Shown in pieces: positions 45,275-57,456 of a DNA stretch of 64,000 nucleotides. The notes beneath the pieces are model-generated. The model saw only the letters and a list, made by a program, of their open reading frames with translations. It did not search any database and was not told the origin of the DNA. This DNA comes from Amia ocellicauda. Its lineage: Eukaryota > Chordata > Actinopteri > Amiiformes > Amiidae. A program made the translations under genes and the position numbers. The DNA lies in assembly GCF_036373705.1 (NCBI RefSeq), contig NC_089863.1:4775357-4839356 (forward strand). Direction: 5' to 3'. Position 1 is the stretch's first letter, and each line of letters opens with the position of its first letter.

Positions 45275-45467
45275 ATGCCCGCCCTCCTCGAACGGCCCAA
45301 GCTGTCCAACGCCATGGCGAGAGCCCTGCACCGGCACATCATGCGAGAGCGTGAGAGGAAGAGACAGGGTGAGGGACACTGTGGGACGCACTGCTGGACA
45401 CGCCCTGGCGCTGGCATCTGACACCTAGTCTCACACACACACACACACCTTCTAATAAAAACAAGCT

Positions 45468-45506
<39 letters not shown>

Positions 45507-46491
45507 AGAGGAGGAGGAGGTGGACAAGATGATGGAGCAGAAGATGAAGGAGGAGCAGGAGCGGAAGAGGAAGAAGGAGATGGAGGAGAGGATGTCCCTG
45601 GAGGAGACCAAGGAACAGGTGAGAGGAGAGAGAGATGGAGGGGACGGGGGAGGGTTGTTGTCCGTCTTTGATCTGCTGCGAGTGTTGGTGAAGTCTGAAT
45701 TTGGTGTCTTTCCTTTAACTGTTCCTCCCTTCCTTCCTTCCACGCGCTCTTCTCCATTCCTCCCCCTCTCAGATTATGAAAATGGGGGAGAAGTTGCAGG
45801 GGCTGCAGGAGGAGAAACACCAGCTCTTCCTGCAGCTGAAGAAGGTTCTGCATGAGGAGGAGAAGAGACGCCGGAAAGAGCAGAGGTGGGGGGGGCAGGA
45901 TGGAGGGGAGGGGGTGATATTCAGCTATTGTTATAGATATTTATACCTTTATTTTACATTTAAGCTGTAAATATTTAGATATTTGTTTTGGGTTTTACAT
46001 TATATTAAGAAAGCTGATCTAAAAACAAATGGTGACTCTCCCTCTCCCTCTCCCTCTCTCTCTCTCAGTGACATGACCACACTGACATCGGCGAGCTACC
46101 AGCCCAGCATGACCCTCCACTCGGGGCAGCACCTCCTCAGCATGCAGGGTTAGTCCCTGTCCCCCTCACTCTCTTTGTCCTTGTCGCTCCCTCCCTCCCT
46201 CTCTCTGTCTCTGTCCCCATCACTCTTTCTCTCCATCTCCGTCTGTCTCTGTCCCTCTCTCGCACTCTCTCCCTGTCCCTGTCTGTCTCTCTCTCTTCCT
46301 GTGTTTCTCTCTCTCTCCCTGTCTCTGATTCTGTCCCCGTCTCTTTCTCACTGAACCTCTCTCTCCCTCCCTCCCTTTGTCCCTGTCCCTCTCCCTCTCT
46401 CTGTCCCTGTCTCTGTCTGTCTCTCTCTGACTCTGTCCCTGTTCCCGTCTTTTTCTGTCTGTCCACGTCCCTCTTTCGTGTTCTCCCTCCT

Positions 46492-46525
<34 letters not shown>

Positions 46526-49500
46526 CTCTTTGTTCCCCCTTGTAAACCCCGCCATCTGTATTGCCTGACCAGTTTCCCTGTTGTCTGTCAGGGAGTCCAG
46601 GCAGTCACGGGCGGCCCGGCGCACTGCTGGGGGAGCAGCGCAGCAAGCAGCTCTTCCAGCCTCCCGTCCTGCCGGTGAGTGTGAGGCCTCGGCCATCTCT
46701 CTCTCTCTCTCTACACACTCGAGCACAGAGGTGTCTGATTGGTGGATGTGTGTGTCACCTGACAGGGGCGCCACTACCAGACCCAGCCCGGCTTCAGCTC
46801 CGGCAGCGCAGAGCACGCCCAGTACCAGGCCAGCCAGTCGGCGCACGGGCCCTACAGTGTCAGCCAACCGCAGCACGCCTCCTATGCCCCGGGGCAGCCT
46901 GTGCCCGTGGGCTATACAGGGAGCCCCCAGCTGCGAGGTAACAGGGAGGGGACTGTGCGTCAGTGTGTCTGTGTCAGTGTGTCAGGTCACTGCTGGTCTA
47001 ACCCCCCCTCTCTCTCCAGGCCCCTCTGCGTTCCAGGCGATGCAGTACCTCCCCCACCAGCAGCAGGGCTACGCCGTCCACACGCACTTCCCCACCCAGC
47101 CAGGTCAGTTCCCCCCCCCCGGCGTCGATACTACAATCACAGTGAATCCTGCTCTGATGGAAAAATTACTCCCTAATTTGACGCACTTCTCCCTCCCCAG
47201 CAGGTTTCATCCCCAGCGCTGGGATCCCCCTGCAGAAGCAGCTGGAACACGCCAACCAGCAGTCCGGCTTCACCGATTCGGTGAGTCCCTGCATTAGGAG
47301 ATTAATGTGTGTGTGTCTTGTGTGAGAGAGCGTCCCGGGGGCGTACTACGTTGTGGCACTCGGCGCTCCCCCCTCCCCGGTGCCCAGACCACCTGTGACT
47401 CTGACACACAGGCAAAGTTTGACCGTAACTCGGTAAAATACCGGCGGGGTGGCAACACTAGGCAGGGGGCTTAATAATATTTTAATCTCTACTTCTTGTG
47501 TTGTGTGTAATTACATTTTCTCTGCAATTGTCCAGGAGAATGACAGGCGAGACGCTGAATACGCTGAATCTAAATATTCTAAGAATACGATCTTCTAAAT
47601 TCACAGCTTGTTAGTGTAGTTAGTGTTGGTGTGCTTGAAATCACAAATAATATTTATGTTCATTATTTAATTACTCGTAATTGATTATTTTGAACTTAAT
47701 TTGACATTTATACCAGCTACCTGGCCTGCATTAGACTAACAACAAACAAAACCACGCTCTTTATCAATCGTGTCTCCCCAGTGTTGCACACAGCCTACAT
47801 AAACCTGGTCTTGTATATAAATACTGTCCTTCCCATCATGCAATGTAAACCCTGCATTAATTCATTCGCCACTGTGACGTAACTTTCACAAAACAAACTC
47901 CGAATATCCGTTTTCACTGGTCTTTAGATGTGTCCAGCTAATGTATTATAACTCGGCTAAAATCTGAATAGTGTAATAGTTCAGTGTTATATTAGCGATT
48001 ACTCTCAAGGATTACAATCGGACTTGAAAGATGTGCCATCCGAAACGGGAATGTAGCACAACGTTGCGTCTGTGGAAATACAGTGAGACCTATTGGGTTA
48101 ATCTGTAATACCCAATACGAATCCCTGCATTGCTCAGAAAAGCACATGGGCGGGGGGGTGCCGCTGGTGGCCGCTCGGCCTCTGGTTCGCTGCAACCGCC
48201 GTGGGGTGGTGTTTAAGGGCTGCGTCGGGGGGGGAAGCGGTCAAAACTTGACCCGGGTTGACCGCCCGCTCCCCCGTCCCCTTCATTAAAAGAACGAGAT
48301 GATTCTGCCCATTTGACTGGGGAGGGACGGCCGGACAGAGGGACGGACGCCGCGGCCTGCTTTGACACGAGTGGCCCCCCGTGATGTCATCAACGAGAGC
48401 CGGCGGGGACCCCAGGACGTCGAGGCCGAGAGTGGGGCGCACGCTGAGGGCTATTCACAGACTTTGCCGGCTTCGTGTGAAGGGAGGGAGACGGCTCCCA
48501 GCATGCACCGCTTCCCAGGCCGGCTTCCCCTCCCATTATGATACTCGAATTGGCGCCGTTACGCACGTCTGCTGTGTGAATCCAGACCCTCTCTCCCCCT
48601 CTCCCTCTCCCTCTCTCTCTCTTTCTCCCCCTCTGTGTCTCTCAATCTCTCTTTCTGCAAAACAAAGGTGGCCAAAGTCTCTGAATCGCCCTCGGCGCTC
48701 TGTCGTGGGGACCCTCCCGGGCTGTCCAGCGCTCTGTAGATGATGTCACTGCTCCAATAGAGACAAGGACATGGGGTCGGGACGGGCTCTGCCTCCAGTC
48801 AGTCACACATGAATGAATCGGTCTTGGTTTCAGTCAATAAAACGGGTCGCCCTGGGGAGTTTTGAGTGCGGGGAGCTGTTGTCAGACCACATCCCCCCCA
48901 CTCACCCCCAGGCGCAGGGTCTAGAACACTGGTTCCCCCGGTCCTGGAGGAGCCCCCACCCTGCTGGTTTATGTTCCAAACGAGCTCTCAATTACTTAAT
49001 TGAACCTTAATTGATTAAACAACCTGCTCAGATTTCTTTTTAAATTGTCTGCTAAAAGAGTTGTTTTTTGAATAAGTTATTTATACAGTTCTATACTTAA
49101 CTTAAACCCCTACAGGTTACAATAATTAAAAGGCTCTGATTTAGGAAATTATTAGTTCAAGTAAGGGTTTAATTAAGTAATTGAGAGCTCAGTTGGAACA
49201 AAAACCAGCAGGGTAGGGGCTGCTCCAGGACCGGGGTTGAGGCTCTGGAGTCGGGGTGGTGTGGAGCCTCCTGGGAGTAACTCGGCTGTGACGCTGTGTG
49301 TTCCAGAGCAGTCTGCGCGGTTTGCACGCCAGCACGGGGCTCCTGCCCGGCTCCGCCATCACTGTGCAGATCCCCGCGGTCAAGGTCAGTGCTGATGGAC
49401 ACGCTCGCAGACGCACACACGCACACAGGCTGACAGACACGCTCACACACACGACACGATCACGTAGCTGTAGACGCAGGCCGTTGCAGACAGACACACG

Positions 49501-49672
49501 GGTGTTGATAATTATAGGGGGCAGACAAATGATGGGCACAGACGCACACAGCTGCTAGAAAGAGCTCCAGGCCGTGCTGTCACAGGAGCCCGGGAACCTC
49601 AAGAGACTCGGACTGGCACCGCTGGCATCCTGGGCACCCATAGTCTGACCAGCAGAGGACTCCCTTACACCT

Positions 49673-49713
<41 letters not shown>

Positions 49714-49764
49714 CTAGTGCTGTAGCTATTCTCATTCTGCCACAGTTACATACACAGACACCAC

Positions 49765-49800
<36 letters not shown>

Positions 49801-50810
49801 GACTAATTTAAATGGTGCTTTAACCTTCATGTGTTTGACAGTGGTGGGGGTTGGGGGAGGAGCTGTGCTTTCCTCACTGTAGCTACACAGCCAATGGCAA
49901 CACAAGCCTGCCTCTGACATCACAGCCAGTGGCGACTCGGCCAGGCTCTGACATCACAGCCAATGGCAACACAAGCCTGGCTCTGATATCACAGCCAATG
50001 GTTGCAGTACCAAAGTGAAGTTCTGCCCAGTCCACTACCTCTCTCTGTGTTGACTTTGGCTTCTCGTGGTCTGGTCAGTCGGTCCTGAGTACAGCGGGGG
50101 TGAGTGCCAGGAGCGGCACGCTGACCTGCTGTGGGCATGAATGCAGCGCTGGGGATAGCGGGTGGCGTGGGTGGGCAGGGTCCGCCGCCATCGAAAACCA
50201 GCGCCGGCAGTAAATGTATACCTCTCTTCTTTCTCCTATTCTCTCTCTCCTCTTGTTTGCCGTCCCACCCTCCTCCCCCACCCACCCCCCGATCTTTTCT
50301 GTCCCTCTCCTGTCTCTCGCTCTCTCTCCCCTCTCCATCTCTTCCTCCACTCTCCTTACCCCCGCCCCTGGGTGTCTTTTCGGACAGTCCGGCTTGCCGT
50401 ACGCCCACCCTCCTCCCCGCCCCGCCTCTCCTGGGAGTTTCAGCCACGGGACCCCCCCCCAGTCGGCACACGCGGTGAGTCTGGGTCACGCACCCACACC
50501 CCCCAGTTCACCCTCTCACTGGATCCCCTCCCTCCCACCCCTTATAAACACTAATTAATAAATCAGTAGTTCATTGTGTGGTTTGGTGATTGGTCAGTTA
50601 GATCCTTGACCTAGGGAGGGGGAGGCACAGAAAGGATCGGTCAATCAAACCCCAAAAACCCTCCCTGCAGCCATGGACGGTCTCCACTTGACTGACGTCT
50701 CTTCTGTCCTCTCATAGGCCGGCTTCCAGAGCACCGCCCAGCCCGCCCCTCGGCACGCCTACCTCTCCCACACCCAATCAGGCCAGCGCTTCTATCACCA
50801 CAGCAAGTAA
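45275..50810 (+). CDS. gps2: G protein pathway suppressor 2
   Basis: Subunit of the nuclear NCoR/SMRT-HDAC3-TBL1 corepressor complex and a regulator of JNK and ubiquitin signalling. Eleven coding exons: 45275-45368, 45509-45618, 45773-45885, 46069-46148, 46592-46674, 46766-46937, 47020-47103, 47204-47280, 49307-49384, 50388-50474, 50718-50810. All use GT-AG introns and join to 356 aa (human about 327). Residues 1-110 are the conserved charged coiled coil that contacts corepressor partners (MPALLERPKLSNAMARALHR, EEEEVDKMMEQKMKEEQE, EEKHQLFLQLKKVLHEEEKR). The remainder is low-complexity Q/P/S-rich with conserved islands PSAFQAMQYL and LEHANQQSGFTDSSSLR and the C-terminal RFYHHSK. The exon at 47204 has a CAGCAG acceptor that could add one Ala codon. 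eif5a lies downstream, converging. Confidence 0.95.
46150..46540 (+). repeat. Pyrimidine-rich (CTCT, CCCTGT) intron tract in gps2
   Basis: Almost pure C/T on the sense strand over 370 bases, with shorter tracts at 45028-45250 and 45471-45504 before other exons. Long minus-strand Arg/Glu-rich reading frames here are products of this bias. Confidence 0.85.
47281..49306 (+). other. gps2: Large gps2 intron
   Basis: Two-kb intron between the exons ending GFTDS and starting SSLRG. It holds a C-rich block (48150-48420) and a MITE at 48925-49240. No other gene seen. Confidence 0.6.
48925..49240. mobile_element. Long-family hAT-like MITE in gps2 intron
   Basis: Most complete copy of the long family here: left end CACTGGTTCCCCCGGTCCTG, interior AACCCCTACAGGTTACAATA, right end CAGGACCGGGGTTGAGGCTC. 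It differs from the 192-bp family by a longer interior but shares the terminal words. Confidence 0.65.
49674..49712. repeat. (CA)n microsatellite
   Basis: CA dinucleotide run, followed at 49768-49798 by AAT triplets, within the gps2 intron. Confidence 0.9.
49888..50001. repeat. 35-bp minisatellite with CCAAT words in gps2 intron
   Basis: Units starting CAGCCAATGG at 49888, 49923 (CAGCCAGTGG), 49957 and 49992; spacing 35, 34, 35. The last unit is incomplete. Confidence 0.8.
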
Positions 50811-51101
50811 CGGCCGCGGGACACAAGAACATCGCAGCCGGCCAGCAGTCTCCGTGTGGCCCGTGCCGAACGGCCAGTGTGTGCGTGTGTGTGTGTGTGT
50901 GTGTGTATAAATCTGTGTGTATCTATGTATCTGTATACATGCACACTGCAGTTTCAGTGCTGCGTCGAGGGAGGCCTTCATTTTCCGTTTATTTTCAATT
51001 TGTCCATTTAGTTTTTTACTCCTGTGTTGTGGTTGGGTTTTCTGGGGTTCCTCTCGCTGGCTTTGGTTACAATCACATGTCAGACCAGACCAAAACCTTT
51101 C

Positions 51102-51107
51102 AATAAA
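51102..51107 (+). terminator. gps2: gps2 poly(A) signal
   Basis: AATAAA about 290 bases after the stop codon, in AT-richer sequence. A second AATAAA at 51488-51493 might serve as an alternative. Confidence 0.65.
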
Positions 51108-53660
51108 AGCGCTGTTGCACACACAAGCCCTGACCATTCATGGACTATACTGTAGGGCCCAGACTGGAACCGGCGCCGTGTGGACTATAGTACAGGGCCC
51201 GGACCGGAGCCAACACTGTGTGGACTGTAGTACCGGAGCCGGCGCCGATTGCAGGATCCCACTGCCTTGTCAACCCCTCCCCCCCCCCCCCCCAAATCAG
51301 AGGACACGGCTCCCGACCTCTCGGTCCAGCGGTTTCTGAGCCCTGCCCGGCCTGCAGCAAGGACACGCGTGTGGCCCTCCATGCGTGTCGCCCACTGTGT
51401 TCACAGGCCTTTTTTCACCACTTTGATTTGCCAACTGCCTGCTCAGGGGTGGGGTGGAAATGAAATGTGTTTGGGTTGTTTTCTGCCAATAAATCTTAAG
51501 CAAGATTTCTTCTGTGTCCAGTTTGTCTCATTCCTGCCCCCCACCTCTCCTCTCCACCCCCCTTCAAAAAGATATATATAAAATCCAGCAAAACATTAAT
51601 GAATCACATGCTCTCAAGTGTTGTGTGATTTCCCCCCCAAAAGAATGTTCATGCTGAAGCCTTAAATTAGTTTTGTAGAATCTGACCCGTCTGCATTTTT
51701 ATCAATTTTATCTCAAAGAATCGCCCGTTTCTAAGTTTTCTGATATGACACAATCCTCCAGGAATTCAAATGTTTAATGATAAAATATGCCTTTATTTTC
51801 AGTTTGACTTTAGTTTGTCCGACTGGCTCTTTCGGTCTCTGTTCATTCTTCCTGGGGCTCGAGTATTTGATGGATTTGGTGGAGAAAATGTCAGAATTAA
51901 GTTTAGAATAAAAACAATTCATTTTTCACAAATCGATGCGATCCCTTTATTTCAAACTATCGCGATACCGTTAACTTTAATTTGGGCCGTTTAGAGACTG
52001 CGCTGCTCCAAATCCCTGCTTTTAACACCAGGAATAGTGTGTGGATGCAAGTGTGGGAAGTGCGGGTGTGAGTGACAATATGAAAACAACAATGCATATA
52101 TTATTATACATATTTTAACAGTATGTTTGTGTCATTTGTAATTCTTGATGACCTTATAAGAGTTTTTCAGCTGCAAGTCCACTTATCGAAGCTGTTCATC
52201 GATTGTCATTAAATTGCTTAACGAGCTGCAGACGCAGGGGGTACAGTTTACAGACCCACTGTCTGGATGAGGGTCAGACAAAAACAAAACGACGCAGCCT
52301 ATTTGCCCCAGTGTGCGAAGAGGACACCCTGAGAACGCAGGACCAGGCTTTGGACGCCCTGCATGGTGCGCTCTGAGGAACTGAAGGGGCTCTCGAGGGT
52401 GCCCCAATGCAAGACGGGTTCGAATAAGGAGAGGGAAGACGTCACTGCAATGAGTTCTCTCTCTCTCTCTCACACACACACACATACACTCGCTGGACCT
52501 CATGTTCCCAGCCACCATGACCAGAGTAGCGTTGGCATAAAGTATTGTGTGTTTGCCATCGGATTGCCAACTATTCCCCCTCCCCTCTCACGGGAAACGC
52601 CCCCTGGACACAAAACAGGGTCTTGAGTTTAACTCAGGAAGTGTCCCCTTGTCCCCCCCATGTACAACAATGAATGACTGGACACAGGAGTGTGGTTTGT
52701 TTTTGTCGTTTCTTTGTTTAGTTTTTCAGGGGAATAACAGTTCAGTTGTAACGAGACAGTGTTTCGATCTGTACAGAGAGAGAGGGGGAGGAGGGTTGGG
52801 TGGGCCGCAGAGGTCTCGTACTTGCTTCTCCTCGCCCCGGCAGCTGTTCCGAGTCCCGGCGGCCTTCCGAGTGGCGGCCGTCTCCCTTGCGGTCAGGGTG
52901 GTGAGGTGCAGTTTGTGGGGGAGGGGGGTGGACACATGATCCCAGCAGGCGCTCTGTCCCCCTGGGCGGTCTCCGTCCTCCCGTCCCCCCTTTTCCTGTC
53001 CCACCATGTCCAGCTCTCCTGCCGTCCCCATCAACTTGCTTTCACCCCAGCGGGCTTTCCTCTGGTTTCTAGAGCGTTGTGTGGATTTAGTTCCATATAT
53101 ATGTGTAGCTACGCGTGCCCTGAACATTTTAAATCACTTAAACAATTAACTAAAAAGACAACAACCAAAAAAAGTGGCATAGGGGGGAGGAGTCAGTAAA
53201 CGGCCAACTTCCTGTATTTTGTGATTGGATGAACTGTCAGACAATCAAAATAGTAGTAGTAATAATAATAATGGGTTGGAGTACAAATGCTGCAGCTCGG
53301 CTGGACCTAACTGCAAAAACTGTAATAAATAGCTCTAAATAAATACATAAATAAAAACTCAGCCTGGGACACAGAAACACACTTGGCAGAGGAAGACAAT
53401 TACAAGCCCCGCCCCCTTTCCCCAGCCCTGCCCAACCCCAAGCATGAACCAATCACATCCTCTCTCCTCCCAAGAAAAGTGGCTTTCCATTAATCAGAGA
53501 CGTCTGGTTTCTGACCAATTGGACACCAGTATCATAAGAGTTTAGAAACGAGAGGAGGCCATTCGACCGATCGAGTCAGCTGTGGATGGTGATTGGTTGA
53601 CATGAGAGGGTTCGATTTTTTTCTCTTCTCTTTTTTATTTGAAGAATTTCTGATCGTCTG

Positions 53661-53705
53661 ATAATCGCCCTGGATAAGAGCATCTGCTAAATGACAAATA
53701 AAGTA
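53661..53705 (+). mobile_element. SINE 3' tail
   Basis: CGCCCTGGATAAGAGCATCT then GCTAAATGACAAATAAAG, a tail widespread in fish tRNA-derived SINEs. The head is not found. Confidence 0.65.
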
Positions 53706-54811
53706 ATATAATAGTAAATACATACATAAATAAATATAAACATGTCATGGGGGGTCAAGGAGTGTTAAAGCTATCCCAAGTATATTTATTATTATTTTAT
53801 TTTTTTACTACACCAAGAAAATCCCTTAGTCCTGGTCCTAGAGACAGAGAGAGAGAGAGAGAGAGAGTGGGACGAAGGGAAGGGCGAGATGGAGAGAGCA
53901 GGGCAGGGTTTGTGGGTGGGGTCCTGTGTCCTCAATGTAACATTAAAAACTCACACAAAGGGATACAGTTACAGATAAACGAATGAGTGACAAACCGAAT
54001 CCCACTGTGCTGTTATTGAGGGTGTCAGCTTGAATCATTGCCCCACCTGCCCCCCCTGAGACCGCCCCCTATCCCAGCCTCCACGCCCCCCCCCCAGAGA
54101 GTGACCAGGAGGTCTAGTACACAAGACTGCACACAACAGCGATGAGACCCCCAACTCCATCCCAACCTCCCCCCCACATCCTGACACAGTCATGAGAAAT
54201 ACAAGGCCAGTAAATGCAAAGCCCTTGACAACACAGTACAGCAAGGTGAGGGAGGAGTGGGGGGGGAGCTCAGGTCCTGGAGAGCCCCCCCCACCACACC
54301 ACAAGTTCACACACACACACACACACACACACCCTGTTTCCCACACCCTAATTCTGATGTGTATTTTTTTTAATACAGCTCAGCCCCTGTTCTAAAGCCC
54401 CCCCCCTCTTAAAGCAGCACTGAGCCGGGGGGGGGGGGGGCAGTGTGTGAGACCAGTCCAGTCCAGTCCTGTCCAGTATATTCCAGTCCAGTGCAGTCCT
54501 GTCCAGTCCCTCTTCTATTAAGGGAGCTGTCCCCAGCCCTTTTTGTCCTGGTGGGCTTGCCGTATTTCTAAAGAGCTGCCCTAGCTACACTGTGTGCGGC
54601 CGGGATGGCGCTTCATTAATAACAAGCCCAGGGCCCTTTTTCCAGGTTTGGGTGTGCTTGCCATGCCTCTCGGAGTCGGGGCGACAACGCCGGGGGTAAC
54701 GGGAGCCCCCTCCAGCAATCGTGGGGCTCCAGATGTACGGGTCTTTCACAGGCTGGCAGGAACACGCAGCCAACCCCCGTAATGGGGTGTGTAAGTGAAC
54801 AGTACTGGGCT

Positions 54812-55136
54812 GGGCTGGACTGAACTGGACTAGACTAGTCTAGATTGGATTAGACTGGACTGGACTAGACTGGACTAGACTAGACTAAATTAGATTGGAC
54901 TGGACTGGACTAGATCAGACTAGACTAGACAGGATTATACTGCACTGGACTGGACTAGACTAGACTAGATCAGACTAGACTGGATTGGACTGGGCTGGAC
55001 TAGACTAGACTAGGTTGGACTGGCCTGGACTAGACTAGACTAGATCAGACTAGACTAGACTAGATTGAACTGGACTGGACTAGACTAGACTGGACTAGAT
55101 TAGACTGGACCAAACTGGACTGGACTGGACTGGACT
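54812..55136. repeat. TGGAC/TAGAC pentamer minisatellite
   Basis: About 65 pentamers, mostly TGGAC and TAGAC with occasional TAGAT, TGGGC and TAGGT. The pattern ACTGGACTAGACTAGAC recurs, suggesting a higher order of 15-20 bp. A related CCAGT array lies at 54455-54510. Confidence 0.9.
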
Positions 55137-55505
55137 CTGGACCAGGCCTTTAAAATGGAGGATTCTTTGGGAGATGAGCTGTAAAAACAAAACTGGGTAG
55201 GGAGTCTGGACTGGACTGGACAGGAGCTGGAGACTCGCTGTGGTAGCGAGTCTGGCCAGCGGTGGCGTAGCGAGGGCCCAAAGCCTGGCGCCCTGCTGTG
55301 TCTGCCAGCGAGAGAAGACACCCCTCCAATCACCCTATCTTCCTGCGTTCCTATTCTTCTTTTCTGTTTGAGATATATATATTCATGTATACATATATAT
55401 GTGTATATATATGCTTTGTTTTTGTTTGTTTATTGTTTTTGTTCTTTTTTCCATTATGTTTCTGTTTTTTTTGTTTTTCGAACTTCACCCAGAGGGGCTT
55501 GAAGG

Positions 55506-55679
55506 AAAGAGAGAGTTTTATAGAGAGACAGAGACAGACAGAGAGAGAGAGACAGAGAGACAGAGTGAGTGAAAGAGAGAGAGAAAGAGAGAGACAGAGT
55601 GAGTGAGAGAGAGAATGGCAATGTTGAGGTCTTATTCTCTCGCTTTGGGTCCAGTGCATCTTGCCAGCCCCTGAGAGAA

Positions 55680-55740
<61 letters not shown>
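55506..55740. repeat. (GA)n / (GAGACA)n tract
   Basis: Purine-rich on the plus strand, with pure GA from about 55686 to 55735. It produces the apparent long Ser/Leu frames on the minus strand. Confidence 0.9.
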
Positions 55741-55741
<1 letters not shown>

Positions 55742-55948
55742 AGGGAACAAGTTTAGGGTGGAAAAACAGCAAAGTAGGTGAAGCAGGAGAGTGGGGGGGA
55801 GGGAGAGAGAAAGTGTGAGATTGAGTGGGAGGGAGTGAATACATAATGTATTTGGGATGGGAGAGAAAGAGAGAGGGAGGGAGAGAAGGGAAGACAGAGA
55901 AAGAGACAGGACAGGAGAGAAGAAGAGTTAAAATATGTTAAGATCTTA

Positions 55949-55985
<37 letters not shown>

Positions 55986-56007
55986 ATGTGTCTCCTACCT
56001 GTAGTGC

Positions 56008-57449
56008 TTATTTCGTCATGGCTTTGATGGCAACAGCACACTCCTCATTCATGGCAGAAAGAACAGTAATCTGAGAGGGAGAGAGAGAAAGAGAGAACGA
56101 GAGACAGACAGAGAGAGAGGGCAGTTATTACAGGTCAATACTGGACACTAGAGGAGTCAGAGAGAGAGACAGACAGAGACAGGCAGTGGGATCTGACAGC
56201 CTCACCAGGATCTCCTCCCCGGCCTCGAACTTGCTCTCGATCTCCTTGCCCAGGTCCCCCTCGGGCAGCCGCAGGTCCTCGCGCACCTCCCCGCTGTCCT
56301 GGAGCAGAGACAGGTACCCGTCCTGGATCCCAATCAGCTGGGGGGGAGGAAAAGCACAGTTTAGGAAAAAATCCAAATACTTGCATGCCTCCCTCTCCTC
56401 CTCGCTCTCCTGCCTCTCCCCTCTGTACCTGGTAGTCATTCCTCTTGATGTTGGGGACGTCCATGTTGTGGGTGGAGGGACAGATGTCCTCGTATTTCTT
56501 CCCAGTAAAGATGTCAATTCCCACCATGTGGACCTGTCGATGCACACAAACTTTACTACCAAGGTGCATGTGTGTGTTTAAGTGTGGGAGAGTGTGTGTG
56601 TGTGTGTGTGTGTCTGGTCGTGAGTGTGAGAGTATGTTTGTGTGATTGTGACAGTGTATGTGTGTGAGTCTCTAAATGCGTTTGTGTCTTAGTAAGTGTG
56701 TGCGTGTCTCAGTAACTGCATGTCTCAGTAAGTGTGTGCGTGTCTCAGTAAGTGCGTGTCTCAGTAAGTGCGTGCCTGTCTCAGTAACTGCGTGCCTGTC
56801 TCAGTAACTGCGTGCCTGTCTCAGTAACTGCATGCGTGTCTCAGTGAGTGTCTCAGTGTGTGCCTGTCTCAGTAACTGCGTGTGTGTCTCAGTAAGTGCA
56901 TGTCTCAGTAAGTGTGTGCGTGTCTCAGTAAGTGTGTGTGTGTCTCAGTAACTGCGTGCCTGTCTCAGTAACTGCGTGAGTGTCTCAGTAACTGCGTGCG
57001 TGTCTCAGTAACTGCGTGCGTGTCTCAGTGAGTGTCTCAGTGTGTGCCTGTCTCAGTAACTGCGTGAGTGTCTCAGTAACTGCGTGCGTGTCTCAGTAAC
57101 TGCGTGCCTGTCTCAGTAACTGCGTGCGTGTCTCAGTGAGTGTCTCAGTGTGTGCCTGTCTCAGTAACTGATTGTGTGTCTCAGTAAGTGCGTGTCTCTG
57201 CAAGTGCGTATGTGTCTCTGCAAGTGCATGTGTCGCTCTGTAAGTGCGTGTGTGTCCCAGTAAGTATGTGCGTGTGCAGACCTTGGCGTGGCCGTGCTTG
57301 CCGGTCTTGGAGGTGGACATCTCCACGATCTTGCAGGGCCGGCCCTTCAGCACCACAAAGCCATTCTTGCGCAGTGCAGAGCACTGCATGGGGAAGGTGA
57401 CCGACGCCCCCGCATCGCCCGTCTGGAAGTCCAAGTCAGCGTCTGCCAT
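56008..57449 (-). CDS. eif5a: Eukaryotic translation initiation factor 5A
   Basis: Cytosolic factor that binds the ribosomal E site and helps stalled peptide-bond formation and termination; it works only after a lysine is converted to hypusine. Coding exons (minus strand, 5' to 3'): 57282-57449, 56429-56533, 56206-56337, 56008-56070, all phase 0, giving 155 aa (human 154). The hypusine loop [12 protein letters not shown] is intact, with the modified lysine at position 51 because the N-terminus has one extra residue (MADADLDF). The C-terminal OB-fold domain ([40 protein letters not shown]) is complete. A splice acceptor at 57457 precedes the ATG, so there is a non-coding first exon (see 59908). 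Intron 1 of the coding part holds a minisatellite. Confidence 0.96.
56615..57275. repeat. CAGTAACTG minisatellite in eif5a intron
   Basis: Units of about 16-20 bp built on GTCTCAGTAACTGCGTGC and GTCTCAGTAAGTGTGTGC; the array ends next to the donor at 57281. A higher-order block (…TGCGTGTCTCAGTGAGTGTC…) recurs near 56836, 57010 and 57130. Confidence 0.9.
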
Positions 57450-57456
57450 CGCTGCA

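Larger units (their letters stand above)
51130..56000. other. Intergenic region between gps2 and eif5a
   Basis: No coding exon recognised. Holds a SINE tail (53661-53705), a scrap of LINE tail near 53540-53570 (ACGAGAGGAGGCCATTCGAC), CA runs, a (TGGAC) minisatellite (54812-55136) and GA tracts (55506-55740). The eif5a 3' UTR must extend into its right end; a minus-strand AATAAA near 55427-55432 is one candidate polyadenylation signal. Confidence 0.5.

Noticed and set aside
46137-46876. Minus-strand Arg/Glu-rich frame of 218 aa antisense to gps2
   Set aside because: It arises from the CT-rich intron tract and from antisense of gps2 exons.
55298-55844. Overlapping Ser/Leu-rich and Glu/Arg-rich frames
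   Set aside because: Products of the GA microsatellite; both strands are open for the same reason.
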